Below are positions 36,110 to 45,682 of a stretch of DNA of 64,000 nucleotides, one piece after another (position 1 is the stretch's first letter; each line of letters begins with the position of its first letter). Both the position numbers and the translations under genes were made by a program. The notes below the pieces were generated by a model. It did no database searches. It worked only from the letters and a program-made list of their open reading frames with translations, and was not told the DNA's origin. The stretch is taken from the NCBI RefSeq assembly GCF_005155025.1, contig NZ_CP039731.1:868001-932000 (forward strand), in the 5' to 3' direction. The stretch is from Aquitalea aquatilis (GTDB lineage Bacteria > Pseudomonadota > Gammaproteobacteria > Burkholderiales > Chromobacteriaceae).

Positions 36110-37815
36110 CAGGCTAGCTTGGCAAGCAGATGTTCCAGAATAGCATCTGCTGCAACCGGCGTTGCCGCGGCATCGCGACGCTGCTGGTACTCGACCTTGC
36201 CTTCTTTCAGGCCACGGTCACCGATGGTGACGCGATGCGGTGCACCGATCAGTTCCCAGTCGGCAAACATCGCGCCCGGACGCTCGCCACGGTCGTCGAT
36301 GATCACATCCACACCCTTGGCCAGCAGTGCGGCATACAGATTGTCGGCAGCAGCTTTGACTTCGGCCGAACGGTCGTAGCCCACCGGGCAGATCACCACA
36401 TTGAACGGTGCCAGGCTATCCGGCCAGATGATGCCCTTGTCGTCGTGGTTCTGTTCGATGGCCGCGCCCAGGATACGGGTCACACCAATACCGTAGCAGC
36501 CCATTTCGAACGGTTTCGGCTTGCCGTCTTCATCGAGGAAGGTGGCATTCATGGCGGCAGAGTACTTGGTGCCCAGGTAGAACACATGGCCCACTTCGAT
36601 ACCGCGCTGGATGGCCAGCACGCCCTTGCCGTCCGGGCTGGGATCGCCAGCCACCACATTACGGATATCGGCGACTTCCGGCTCGGCGCAGTCGCGGCCG
36701 AAGTTGGCACCGGTATAGTGCTGGTCGTCTTCGTTGGCACCGATGACAAAGTCGGCCATCTTGGCCACGGTGCGATCGGCAATCATGCGGCCCTTGAAGC
36801 CTACCGGGCCAAGCGAACCCGGATTGGCGCCGAATGCTTCGCGGATCAATGCCGGGCTGGCCATGGTCAGCGGTTTCTTGATGCCGGCGATTTTCTCGGC
36901 CTTCACTTCGTTCAGTTCGTGGTCGCCACGCACCAGCAGCAGTACCGCCTCGCCTTCCGCGCCTTCCACCACCAGCGCCTTGACCGTGCTCTTGATGTCG
37001 ATGCTCAGGAATGCCACCAGATCAGCAATGGTCTTGACCTTGGGCGTGTGTACTTTGGTGAGTTCGGCAGCGGCAGCCGGGCGCTCGCCAGCCGGGGCCA
37101 CGGCTTCGGCCAGTTCGATATTGGCGGCGTAGTCGGAATCCGGGCAGTAGATGATGGCGTCTTCGCCGGTATCGGCAATCACCTGGAATTCGTGCGAACG
37201 GTCACCGCCGATGGCACCGGTATCGGCAGCCACGGCGCGGTAGGTCAGGCCCAGGCGGTCGAAGATGCGGCAGTAGGTGTTGTACATGTTTTCGTAGCTG
37301 AGGCCGGCGGCTTCCGGGCTACGGTCGAAGGAGTAGGCATCCTTCATGGTGAATTCGCGGCCACGCATCACGCCAAAACGCGGACGGCGCTCGTCGCGGA
37401 ACTTGGTCTGGATCTGGTAGAAATTGCGCGGCAGGGCGCGGTAGCTGCGCAGCTCGCTGCGCGCGATGTCGGTGATTACTTCCTCTGCCGTGGGCTGCAG
37501 GGCGAAGTCGCGCTCGTGGCGGTCCTTGAAACGCAGCATTTCCTCGCCCATGGTGTCCCAGCGGCCGGATTCCTGCCACAGGCCAGCCGGCTGTACCACC
37601 GGCAGCGACACTTCAATGGCACCGGCGCGGTTCATTTCTTCACGCACGATGTTTTCCACCTTGCGCACCACGCGCAGGCCCATCGGCATCCAGGAGTAAA
37701 TGCCGGCGGCAAGCTTGCGGATAAAACCGGCACGAATCATCAGCTTCTGGCTGGTGATGTCGGCGTCGGCGGGAGCTTCTTTCAGGGTGGAAATGAAAAA
37801 CTGCGATGCGCGCAT
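36109..37815 (-). CDS. proS: Prolyl-tRNA synthetase (bacterial type)
   Basis: The 568-residue class II synthetase has the insertion (YbaK-like editing) domain between motifs 2 and 3, about residues 225-390. The start [15 protein letters not shown] (ATG 37813-37815) fits; [13 protein letters not shown] is motif 2 and [12 protein letters not shown] motif 3. The upstream in-frame extension is not needed. Confidence 0.96.
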   Translation of the reverse strand: MRASQFFISTLKEAPADADITSQKLMIRAGFIRKLAAGIYSWMPMGLRVVRKVENIVREEMNRAGAIEVSLPVVQPAGLWQESGRWDTMGEEMLRFKDRHERDFALQPTAEEVITDIARSELRSYRALPRNFYQIQTKFRDERRPRFGVMRGREFTMKDAYSFDRSPEAAGLSYENMYNTYCRIFDRLGLTYRAVAADTGAIGGDRSHEFQVIADTGEDAIIYCPDSDYAANIELAEAVAPAGERPAAAAELTKVHTPKVKTIADLVAFLSIDIKSTVKALVVEGAEGEAVLLLVRGDHELNEVKAEKIAGIKKPLTMASPALIREAFGANPGSLGPVGFKGRMIADRTVAKMADFVIGANEDDQHYTGANFGRDCAEPEVADIRNVVAGDPSPDGKGVLAIQRGIEVGHVFYLGTKYSAAMNATFLDEDGKPKPFEMGCYGIGVTRILGAAIEQNHDDKGIIWPDSLAPFNVVICPVGYDRSAEVKAAADNLYAALLAKGVDVIIDDRGERPGAMFADWELIGAPHRVTIGDRGLKEGKVEYQQRRDAAATPVAADAILEHLLAKLA

Positions 37816-38115
37816 GATGCGTCCTTGGTATTCGGCTAAATGGGGATGATTGTAGCGTTTTGCAGCCTTGGCGGGAAAGCATCCTGTCCTGTGCCGCATG
37901 CTGTCAGGGTAGTAGCGGGAATTCCATGCTGCTTTGTCGTTTTCCCCCTACATGGCACAAGGTAAAAATGGCAGGAACACAGCATTAGCTTGGCGCTGCC
38001 CCGACTCAGTAGTAACCTTCGCGCTCACAGGCCATTCCCGCTTCTTGCACTGCAACATGGACGCAAGTGGAATGGCATTGCATGCTTAACTACACAAAGA
38101 ACTCACACTCACATC
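37816..38115. other. Divergent promoter region of proS and kup
   Basis: 300 bases without a gene. The plus-strand reading upstream of kup has no protein likeness. No clear operator, riboswitch or leader peptide is visible to me. Confidence 0.5.
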
Positions 38116-39981
38116 ATGCAGGCTCACAATAAACAAGCCATGACCGGCCTGACGCTGGCTGCGCTGGGCGTGGTGTACGGAGATATCGGCACCAGCCCGC
38201 TCTATACGCTGCGCGAATGTTTTACCGGGCATGGTCTTGCCACGACCCCTGACAATATCTTCGGCATCCTGTCGCTGATCTTCTGGTCGCTGATCTTCGT
38301 GGTCTCCATCAAATACGTTGTGTTTGTACTGCGCGCCGACAATCACGGCGAAGGCGGCATCATGGCGCTGATGGCGCTGGCACGACACTACGTCACCCAT
38401 GCCGCGCGCTGGAAAGTGGTGCTGCTGGGCCTGTTTGGAGCCTCGCTGTTCTATGGCGACGCCATCATCACCCCGGCCATGTCGGTGCTGTCCGCAGCGG
38501 AAGGCCTGGAAGTGCTCAGCCCCAGCATGCAGCCCTATGTCTTGCCCATCGCCATTACCGTGCTGGTGGGACTGTTCGCTCTGCAACGCTTTGGCACGGC
38601 CAGCGTGGGCATGCTGTTTGGCCCGGTGATGCTGGTGTGGTTTTCCATCCTGGGTGTGCTGGGCGTGCTGCAGATTGTGCAGGCACCGGGCATTCTGGCG
38701 GCCGTCAATCCCTGGTATGCCTATAACTTTGTGGCTCACCATGGCGTGGGTGCCTACCTGACGCTGGGCTCGGTCGTGCTGGCACTGACCGGTGCCGAAG
38801 CGCTGTATGCCGATATGGGCCACTTTGGCAAAACGCCGATTCGCCGCGCCTGGTATGGCCTGGTGCTGCCGGCACTGGTGCTGAACTATTTCGGCCAGGG
38901 CGCGCTATTGATGCTCAAGCCGGAAACCATCAAGAACCCCTTCTTCCTGCTGGCGCCGCAATGGGCGCTGCTGCCGCTGATCATCCTGGCCACCCTGGCC
39001 ACCGTGATTGCCTCGCAGGCGGTGATTTCCGGTGCCTACTCGCTCACCCGCCAGGCTATCCAGCTGGGCTACAGTCCGCGCATGGAAATCTCCCACACCT
39101 CGGAAAACGAAATCGGCCAGATCTATCTGCCCTTCGTCAACTGGGCCTTGCTGGTGGCCGTACTGGTGGTGGTGCTGATTTTCCAGAGCTCGGACAACCT
39201 GGCCTCGGCTTACGGCATTGCCGTGACCGGCACCATGCTGATCACCACCTTGCTGTTCTTCGTGGTGGCACGCGTCAACTGGCGCTGGCCGCTGCCGCTG
39301 GCACTGGGCATTACCATTTTCTTTGGCATCATCGATACGGCCTTCTTTACTGCCAACCTGCTCAAGCTGTTCTCCGGCGGCTGGCTGCCGCTGGTGCTGG
39401 GCATGGTGATTTTCCTGTTGATGACCACCTGGAAGCAGGGCCGCAAACTGCTGTTTGACCGTCTGCGCGAACAGGCTCTGCCGCTGGACAGCTTTATCGA
39501 GAACCTGGAAGCCTTCCCGCCCACCCGCGTACAGGGCACGGCGGTATTCCTGACCAGCACCCTGCACGGCGTGCCGCATGCGCTGTTGCATAATCTGAAG
39601 CACAACAAGGTGCTGCATGACCGTGTCGTGCTGATGACCATCCGCACCGAGGATGTGCCTTACATCAGCAATGAATCGCGACTGGAAGTGGTACAGCTGT
39701 CACCGTCATTCTGGCGCGTGGTGGCCCGCTACGGCTTCAAGGAAGACCCGAGCGTGCTCAATGTACTGGAGCTGTGCGAAGCGGATGGCCTGGCCTTCGA
39801 GCTGATGGATACTTCATTCTTCCTGTCGCGCGAAACCATCATCTCCACCGAGCGTCCGGGCATGGCGCGCTGGCGCGAGCGGCTGTTTGTGTGGATGAGC
39901 AAGAACGCATTGCGCGCCACCGACTTCTTCCAGATTCCGACCAACCGCGTGGTGGAGCTCGGCGCGCAAGTCGAACTGTAG
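38116..39981 (+). CDS. kup: Low-affinity potassium transporter Kup
   Basis: Proton-coupled K+ uptake in the inner membrane. The 621 residues give 12 helices and a cytoplasmic tail, the usual Kup length. The GVVYGDIGTSPLYTLRE motif is at the N-terminus, and FYGDAIITPAMSVLSA and LTGAEALYADMGHFG follow. The ATG was chosen by family length; the ribosome binding site is weak. Confidence 0.96.
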   Translation: MQAHNKQAMTGLTLAALGVVYGDIGTSPLYTLRECFTGHGLATTPDNIFGILSLIFWSLIFVVSIKYVVFVLRADNHGEGGIMALMALARHYVTHAARWKVVLLGLFGASLFYGDAIITPAMSVLSAAEGLEVLSPSMQPYVLPIAITVLVGLFALQRFGTASVGMLFGPVMLVWFSILGVLGVLQIVQAPGILAAVNPWYAYNFVAHHGVGAYLTLGSVVLALTGAEALYADMGHFGKTPIRRAWYGLVLPALVLNYFGQGALLMLKPETIKNPFFLLAPQWALLPLIILATLATVIASQAVISGAYSLTRQAIQLGYSPRMEISHTSENEIGQIYLPFVNWALLVAVLVVVLIFQSSDNLASAYGIAVTGTMLITTLLFFVVARVNWRWPLPLALGITIFFGIIDTAFFTANLLKLFSGGWLPLVLGMVIFLLMTTWKQGRKLLFDRLREQALPLDSFIENLEAFPPTRVQGTAVFLTSTLHGVPHALLHNLKHNKVLHDRVVLMTIRTEDVPYISNESRLEVVQLSPSFWRVVARYGFKEDPSVLNVLELCEADGLAFELMDTSFFLSRETIISTERPGMARWRERLFVWMSKNALRATDFFQIPTNRVVELGAQVEL

Positions 39982-39996
39982 TCAAGCAACTACATC

Positions 39997-40026
39997 AAAA
40001 GGCAGGCTTTTCAGCCTGCCTTTTTT
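39997..40026 (+). terminator. Intrinsic terminator after kup
   Basis: Stem AAAAGGCAGGCT/AGCCTGCCTTTT followed by TTTTTT, 16 bases past the kup stop. Confidence 0.9.
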
Positions 40027-40050
40027 ATTTGCCATGCCAAATTCATGCAA

Positions 40051-40064
40051 TGTAATCGATTACA
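40051..40064. promoter_or_regulatory. 14-bp perfect palindrome
   Basis: TGTAATCGATTACA lies in the AT-rich stretch between kup and the ampD fusion gene. It looks like an operator, but both flanking genes end here, so no promoter is known to use it. Confidence 0.3.
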
Positions 40065-40080
40065 AACCGCCTGCCAGCAC

Positions 40081-40213
40081 AGTAAAATTTCATACAATAC
40101 AGATACTTACATTGAAAATAACGGCAATTAACATCTACTGATCCGCCTATTGCAACAAAAATGGCCGACGCAAAACAGCCGGCCACATGATGCAAAACGG
40201 ATGAAATTTTACT
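40081..40213. repeat. Inverted-repeat pair flanking an AT-rich segment
   Basis: AGTAAAATTTCAT (40081-40093) and its exact complement ATGAAATTTTACT (40201-40213) bound a 107-base segment without a gene. Could be a large hairpin in the ampD-fusion 3' end or a decayed small element. Confidence 0.35.
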
Positions 40214-40227
40214 ATGTAGTGCCAGCA

Positions 40228-41247
40228 CTACGCCGGCAGGTCGATTTCCCCCCTCACCCTGGCCCAGTCAAAGTAAGGACCGGGATCGGTTTTACGCCCC
40301 GGGGCGATGTCCTCATGCCCGGTCATGCCGCGCAAGGGCAGCTGAGCCCGCAATTCGCGCAGCAGCGCCAGCAACATCTGGTACTGCGCATCAGCAAAGG
40401 GCTCGAAATCGCAGCCCTCCAGCTCGATACCTATCGAAAAGTCATTACAACGCTCGCGCCCCTGCCAGCTGGACACGCCGGCATGCCAGGCACGCTGATG
40501 CACGGAAACAAACTGCAGCAACTGCCCGCTACGGCGGATAAAGAAATGCGCGGAGACGCGCAACTGATGAATGCTGGCAAAGTAAGGATCTTCTGCCGGG
40601 TCCAGCGTATTGGTAAACAGCTGGGCCACCGCCTGACCACCATAGCGATAAGGTGGCAGGCTGATATTGTGAATGACCAGCAACTCGGCCGCCCCGCCCT
40701 CGCGGGCATCGCAATTGGGTGAAGGAATCTGTCGCGCCTCGCGCACCCAGCCATTGCTATCCAGATGCAGTACCGGCTGCACACGGCCGGCCTGATAGAC
40801 CATGCGCCACAGCACCAGGCCATCCGGCACCTTCCAGCGCTGCTCCAGCACAAACCCCGCCTTGTGATACAGCGCCACCGCCGCGGTGTTCACCTCGGCG
40901 GTATCCACGCTGACCTCGTCGGCAGCTGCCAGCAAATGATTCAGCAAGCGATAAGCCCAGCCAGCGCCAAAGCAGGCCGGATCAACCACCGTGCGCTCGA
41001 TATGCCAGCCGCCCTGCTGACGTTTGCTTGCCACCAGCACACCGCGCAGCACTGCCCCCTCAAACGCACCCAGCACACGGTCACGGCAGGCCATCACGGC
41101 GGCGAGGTCAGGCCACATCAGCGGCAGCTGGGGATAATCCAGCCACGCGCACTCCACCTGATGCGCCAGTAGCTGGATACGCAGGGCCTCGGCCGCCAGC
41201 TGCGGGTCGTCCAGTCGTATTGGTTTGATTTCAAAGGGAATGTCCAT
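40228..41247 (-). CDS. GNAT acetyltransferase fused to 1,6-anhydro-MurNAc-L-alanine amidase (AmpD)
   Basis: One 339-residue protein with two domains. Residues about 5-150 are GNAT-like (CFGAGWAYRLLNHLLAAA as the acetyl-CoA loop, then NTAAVALYHKAGFVLEQRW). Residues about 160-339 are a complete AmpD: zinc ligands His193 (VIHNIS), His311 (GHEDIAPGRKTDPG) and Asp321, catalytic Glu275 (GIELEG) and Lys319. AmpD recycles muropeptides in the cytoplasm and in many bacteria restrains ampC induction. ATG 41245-41247 follows AAAGG by 5 bases and the frame is unbroken. The GNAT substrate is unknown. Confidence 0.88.
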   Translation of the reverse strand: MDIPFEIKPIRLDDPQLAAEALRIQLLAHQVECAWLDYPQLPLMWPDLAAVMACRDRVLGAFEGAVLRGVLVASKRQQGGWHIERTVVDPACFGAGWAYRLLNHLLAAADEVSVDTAEVNTAAVALYHKAGFVLEQRWKVPDGLVLWRMVYQAGRVQPVLHLDSNGWVREARQIPSPNCDAREGGAAELLVIHNISLPPYRYGGQAVAQLFTNTLDPAEDPYFASIHQLRVSAHFFIRRSGQLLQFVSVHQRAWHAGVSSWQGRERCNDFSIGIELEGCDFEPFADAQYQMLLALLRELRAQLPLRGMTGHEDIAPGRKTDPGPYFDWARVRGEIDLPA

Positions 41248-41466
41248 CACTACCTTTCTCGTCGGTCTTTGCCGCCGCAACATCGCCACCCAGCTCCCAC
41301 CACCGTATTTCACTGGGCAACCCACCCTGCTCGGGCGCACAATGGCCTATTGTGCCAGCAGCACTGGCCACTGCGTACCGAGTGCCGCGCATTTGAGCAG
41401 AATCATGGTTTTTTGCATTGCAGCACGGCACACTCGACACATTCACCCAGCTTGAGGCCACCCACC

Positions 41467-41997
41467 ATGCTTACCCTGAATGATATCGGCAATACCAGCA
41501 GCGCCAGCTTCGAACAACCCCTGGACATGCTGCTGGCTTGCCATGACAAGATCCGCCGCTTCTGCGACCAGCTGGACAAGCTGCCCGGCTACATCGCGGA
41601 ACATGGCGTGAACGAGGCGGTAAAAAACACCATAGACAGCGTCATCCGCTATTTCGATGTGGCCGGCCCGGCCCACCATATCGACGAAGAAGAGGAACTG
41701 TTCCCCATCCTGCTGGAACGGGTGCCAACGGCAGCAGCCCGCATCGAGCAACTGGAAGCCGAACACGGCTACCTGCATTCTTGCTGGAATGCCATCCGTG
41801 ACGACCTGCGCGCCTTGCGCAATGGTGATATCGACAGCATCAGCGAAAATGCCGTGGCAGAGTTCGTACGTCAGTACCGTGAGCACGCTGCCTCGGAAGA
41901 GGCATGGTTGATTCCCACGGCAGCTGCCACGCTGAATACGGATGAGCTGCGCAATGCTGGCCTGCGCATGGCCCAGCGTCGCCAGCAAGCCTGCTGA
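41467..41997 (+). CDS. Hemerythrin-like (HHE domain) protein
   Basis: The 176-residue helical protein has the HHE pattern: LLACHDKIRRFCDQL, AGPAHHIDEEEELFPIL, LEAEHGYLHSCW and QYREHAASEEAWLIP, which give the His/Glu ligands of a di-iron site. Possible roles are oxygen or iron sensing or nitrosative stress. ATG 41467 is chosen; sequence before it is antisense to the ampD fusion promoter. Monocistronic, ended by a strong terminator. Confidence 0.85.
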   Translation: MLTLNDIGNTSSASFEQPLDMLLACHDKIRRFCDQLDKLPGYIAEHGVNEAVKNTIDSVIRYFDVAGPAHHIDEEEELFPILLERVPTAAARIEQLEAEHGYLHSCWNAIRDDLRALRNGDIDSISENAVAEFVRQYREHAASEEAWLIPTAAATLNTDELRNAGLRMAQRRQQAC

Positions 41998-42028
41998 ACG
42001 CGCCCCGCCTAGGCCGGACGTAAACCAT

Positions 42029-42058
42029 AAAAAAGGATGCCATCTGGCATCCTTTTTT
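42029..42058. terminator. Bidirectional terminator between hemerythrin gene and tal
   Basis: Perfect 14-bp stem AAAAAAGGATGCCA/TGGCATCCTTTTTT with a 2-base loop, serving both convergent genes. Confidence 0.92.
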
Positions 42059-42080
42059 GTTTGGCAGCCTGCCGCAAGCC

Positions 42081-43142
42081 TCAGGCAGTCAGTTGCAGCA
42101 GAGCGGCAAAAGCATCTTCAAACAATTTGAGGCCATCCTGCTGCAGCTTGTCGCCCACGGCCACCAGATCGATATCCGCTTCCGCCACATCCAGCAGCGT
42201 GGCTTGGGCCTGCTGCGCCTCCTGCGGCAAGGTCAGTGCGGCAACGCCGTGATCACGGAAGGCCGCCAGTGTGCCATCCGGCACGGTATTGACGGTTTCA
42301 TCGCCAATCAGGCTTTCCACATACAGCACGTCGGAGTAAGCGGCATTCTTGGTACCGGTAGAGGCCCACAACAGGAACTGCGGCCAGGCACCAGCGGCCT
42401 TGAGCGCAGCAAACTCGCTGCCATGGAAGCGCTGCTGATAGCGGGCATAGGCCACCTTGGACAGGGCAATGGCGGCCTTGCCTTGCAATGCTGGCGGCAA
42501 TTGCGGGTCCAGCAGGCTGTCGACACGCGACAGGAAGAAGCTGGCCACGGCCTTGATGCCGGCCACCGGCTTGCCGGCAGCATGGCGGGCGGTCAGGCCA
42601 TCGATATAGGCATCCCATACCGCTTCCACCTGCGGCAGGCTGAACAACAGGGTGATGTTGACGTTGATGCCTTCGGCGGTCAGCGTCTGGAAGGCGCGGA
42701 TACCTGCTGCGGTAGCCGGGATCTTGATCATGGCGTTGGGGCGGCCAATCTCGCCCCACAAGCGGCGTGCTGCGGCCAGCGTGCCGGCTTCGTCGTGCGA
42801 CAGTGCCGGGGAGACTTCCAGGCTGACATAGCCATCATTGCCCTGGCTGCTACGGTACTGTTCCAGCAACAGGTCGCATGCGGCCTGGATGTCCGGCACC
42901 ACCAGCGCCTCGTAACGCTGCTCTGCCGTCAGTGCGGTATTGCTTTTCAGCTGTGCCAGATCGCCCTGGTAGCTGGCATCGCTGCTGATGGCCTTGTAGA
43001 AAATGGCCGGATTGGAAGTCACGCCGGCAATGCCGTCTTCTTGCAGCAATGTGGCCAGTTGGCCGGAAGCCAGCAGCTCACGGGACAGATTATCTAGCCA
43101 GATACGCTGGCCGAACGGGCGAATGGATTGCAGACGATTCAT
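42081..43142 (-). CDS. tal: Transaldolase
   Basis: Non-oxidative pentose phosphate enzyme transferring dihydroxyacetone between sugar phosphates. The 353-residue protein (ATG 43140-43142, MNRLQSIRPFGQ) has the QRIWLDNLSRELL start, GVTSNPAIFYKA and the Schiff-base Lys in AMIKIPATAAG. The family branch is that of neisserial Tal. An ATG ten codons upstream is possible. Confidence 0.95.
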   Translation of the reverse strand: MNRLQSIRPFGQRIWLDNLSRELLASGQLATLLQEDGIAGVTSNPAIFYKAISSDASYQGDLAQLKSNTALTAEQRYEALVVPDIQAACDLLLEQYRSSQGNDGYVSLEVSPALSHDEAGTLAAARRLWGEIGRPNAMIKIPATAAGIRAFQTLTAEGINVNITLLFSLPQVEAVWDAYIDGLTARHAAGKPVAGIKAVASFFLSRVDSLLDPQLPPALQGKAAIALSKVAYARYQQRFHGSEFAALKAAGAWPQFLLWASTGTKNAAYSDVLYVESLIGDETVNTVPDGTLAAFRDHGVAALTLPQEAQQAQATLLDVAEADIDLVAVGDKLQQDGLKLFEDAFAALLQLTA

Positions 43143-43235
43143 GGTGTGGTCCGGGAACAGGGTAGTTTGCATTATGGAGGAATATCCTAGCGCGCCAGCG
43201 CAGGCAGGCCAAGCCCCAAACGCAGCGATTTTCCG

Positions 43236-43535
43236 CTAACTTGCATGGAAATCACTGACTAAAACGTCATCAACAAATGGTTTGAGGAAAGAAACGAAAT
43301 CCAGATGGGCTAAATGGTGCAGATAGCCATCGCGGGCGGCCGCATCGGCAAAGCTTAACAGCCAGCCATGAGTAAAACCCTGCTGCAAGCCTTCCGGACT
43401 GCAATCCGGCCCGCCGGCAAAAGACTGGATGCCAGCAATGCGTGCTGGCAAGGCGGCAAAGCGCTGGCTGATTTCGGCAATATCGGACGGCGTAGTCGCC
43501 GCAGTAAAACGCAACAACACCACATGATGCAGCAT
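43236..43535 (-). CDS. Dabb (stress-responsive A/B barrel) domain protein
   Basis: The 99-residue protein starts MLHHVVLLRF, the typical first strand of the Dabb ferredoxin-like fold, and contains GIQSFAGGPDCSPEGL and YLHHLAHLDFVSFL. The exact function is unknown. An in-frame ATG ten codons upstream is less likely. Confidence 0.8.
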   Translation of the reverse strand: MLHHVVLLRFTAATTPSDIAEISQRFAALPARIAGIQSFAGGPDCSPEGLQQGFTHGWLLSFADAAARDGYLHHLAHLDFVSFLKPFVDDVLVSDFHAS

Positions 43536-43665
43536 GCCGGCTCCTTGCCAGAGGGGACTTGCCATCCTACCCGCCGTGGGGCGGGCTGGCGAGTACTGGC
43601 CGGACTAGCAGCCCCAGCCCTGCCGACGGTGGCCTGCGCTGTGTGCAGGCCTGCCGGCGCGCCAA

Positions 43666-44985
43666 TCAGGCGCTGTGGGCGCTGCTTTCCGGCTCGGCCG
43701 AACGTTCGCGCTGGAAAATCACGCTGAAAGTACTGCCCTTGTCCGGTTCGCTCTTGATATCCAGCCTGGCGTTATGGCGGGCAATCACATGCTTGACGAT
43801 AGCCAAGCCGAGGCCGGTGCCACCATTGCCGCGGGAACGGCCACGGTCCACCCGGTAAAAGCGTTCGGTCAGGCGCGGGATATGCTCGCGCGGAATGCCG
43901 ATGCCGCTATCCTTGACGGAAAATCGCAGGCGCTCGCCTTCGGCTTTCCACGACAGGGTGATGGCGCCACCTTCCGGGGTGTAACGCACGGCATTGGACA
44001 CCAGATTGCCAAAAGCCGAATGCAATTCCTGCGCACTGCCCCACAGCCACTGGCTGCAATCCTTTTCCAGCTTGATCTGGTGCCGGCCCTGCGACAGCCC
44101 TTCGGCCTCCACCATCAGGGTATCCAGCATCAGTTGCATGTTGACCTTTTCCGCTGCCACCGCCTTGGGGCTGTTTTCCAGCCGCGACAGGGTCAGCAGA
44201 TCTTCCACCAGGCTTTGCATGCGCCGCGATTGCTCCATCATCATCGGCAGGAAATGGCTGAGCGTGGCCTGATCCACTTCTTCCATGTCGGCCAGCGTCT
44301 CCAGAAAGCCGCCCACCACGGTGAGCGGCGTGCGCAGCTCATGCGAGACATTGGCGACAAAGTCGCGATGCACGGTCTGCACCCGCTCCAGCGAGGTGAT
44401 GTCGCGGCTGAGCAGCAGCTTGCGCGTGGAATCGAAGGGGACCAGCTGTACCGAAATCACCAGCTCGCGCGGCTGGACAAACTGCAACACCAGCGGCTGA
44501 CTGAAGCTGGCATTTTTCATGTAAGCATGGAAACTGGGCTGGCGGATGAGGTTGAGAATCTGGTTACCCACATCCTGCTTGCGGTCCAGATTCAGGTGTT
44601 CCATCGCCATCGGGTTGATCCACTCGATGCGGTCATGCTCGTCCAGCACTACCACACCATCCGGCATGGCTTCGCCGGCATTGATGAAACGCTCCAGCAC
44701 ATTGGTCAGCTTGCGCTTGCTCTGCATCTGGGTACGCATGGTGCGGTACAGCGTCATGAACACCGTATGCCAGGCCCCGAAGCCATCAGGAACCCGCTCG
44801 GCGGTGGGATGGTCAAGCCAGCGCAGTAGCAGGGCAATGTGATAGAGATGAAAGCCCAGCCAGGCCAACAGGCTGAGGCCGGCAGCGATCAGGCCTTCAA
44901 TCGGGCCGGAGAAGGCCCAGAAGCCCAGGCCGATGAAGAGGATGACAATCAGCCAAACCAGGGTACGCTGCAGGAATTCTCGCAA
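43666..44985 (-). CDS. phoR: Phosphate regulon sensor histidine kinase PhoR
   Basis: Membrane kinase that phosphorylates PhoB at low phosphate. The 439-residue protein has two N-terminal helices, a PAS domain (about 95-200, AMPDGVVVLDEHDRIEWIN), the H box FVANVSHELRTPL, and ATP-binding motifs FGNLVSNAVRYTPEGG, VKDSGIGIP and GGTGLGLAIVKHV. It lies 7 bases downstream of phoB. Confidence 0.95.
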   Translation of the reverse strand: MREFLQRTLVWLIVILFIGLGFWAFSGPIEGLIAAGLSLLAWLGFHLYHIALLLRWLDHPTAERVPDGFGAWHTVFMTLYRTMRTQMQSKRKLTNVLERFINAGEAMPDGVVVLDEHDRIEWINPMAMEHLNLDRKQDVGNQILNLIRQPSFHAYMKNASFSQPLVLQFVQPRELVISVQLVPFDSTRKLLLSRDITSLERVQTVHRDFVANVSHELRTPLTVVGGFLETLADMEEVDQATLSHFLPMMMEQSRRMQSLVEDLLTLSRLENSPKAVAAEKVNMQLMLDTLMVEAEGLSQGRHQIKLEKDCSQWLWGSAQELHSAFGNLVSNAVRYTPEGGAITLSWKAEGERLRFSVKDSGIGIPREHIPRLTERFYRVDRGRSRGNGGTGLGLAIVKHVIARHNARLDIKSEPDKGSTFSVIFQRERSAEPESSAHSA

Positions 44986-44992
44986 GACTGCC

Positions 44993-45682
44993 TCACTGCT
45001 GGGTGGAGAAACGGTAACCCGTGCCGCGAACGGTCTGAATCAGGGCATCATGGCCGGTGGTTTCCAGCGAACTGCGCAGGCGGCGGATATGCACGTCGAC
45101 CGTGCGCTCTTCCACGAAGACATGGTCGCCCCACACCTGATCCAGCAGCTGGGAACGCGAGTGTACACGCTCCGGGTGCGTCATGAAGAAATGCAGCAGA
45201 CGGAATTCGGTCGGCCCCAGATCGATGGTGCCACCATTGCCACTGACGCGATGGGTGATCGGGTCCAGCCGCAAGCCTTGCACCTCGACCGCATCATCGG
45301 TCATCTGCGGGGCACGGCGACGCAGCACGGCCTTGATGCGGGCCAGCAGTTCGCGCGGCGAAAAGGGTTTGGTGATGTAGTCGTCGGCACCGGACTCCAG
45401 CCCGGTAATCTTGTCCTGCTCGTCGGAGCGGGCAGTCAGCATGATGATAGGGATATGCTTGGTGCGCTCGTCCGAGCGCAAGCGCCTGGCGATATCCACC
45501 CCGGAAGCGCCCGGCAGCATCCAGTCCAGCAATACCAGATCGGGCAGCGCATTGCGCACCAGGGTCAGGGCGGCTTCGGCCGTGCTGGCACGCAAGACGT
45601 GATGCCCCGCCTGGGTGAGGTTAAAGGCGATCAGTTCCTGAATCGCTGGTTCGTCTTCGACAAGCAAAATATTGGCAGCCAT
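44993..45682 (-). CDS. phoB: Phosphate regulon response regulator PhoB
   Basis: The 229-residue protein has a receiver domain (ILLVEDEPAIQELI, phospho-acceptor Asp in DLVLLDWMLPG, Lys in DYITKPFSPREL) and a C-terminal winged-helix OmpR-type domain (PTEFRLLHFFMTHPERVHSR, then VHIRRLRSSLE). It activates pho genes. No pst genes lie next to it here. Confidence 0.96.
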   Translation of the reverse strand: MAANILLVEDEPAIQELIAFNLTQAGHHVLRASTAEAALTLVRNALPDLVLLDWMLPGASGVDIARRLRSDERTKHIPIIMLTARSDEQDKITGLESGADDYITKPFSPRELLARIKAVLRRRAPQMTDDAVEVQGLRLDPITHRVSGNGGTIDLGPTEFRLLHFFMTHPERVHSRSQLLDQVWGDHVFVEERTVDVHIRRLRSSLETTGHDALIQTVRGTGYRFSTQQ

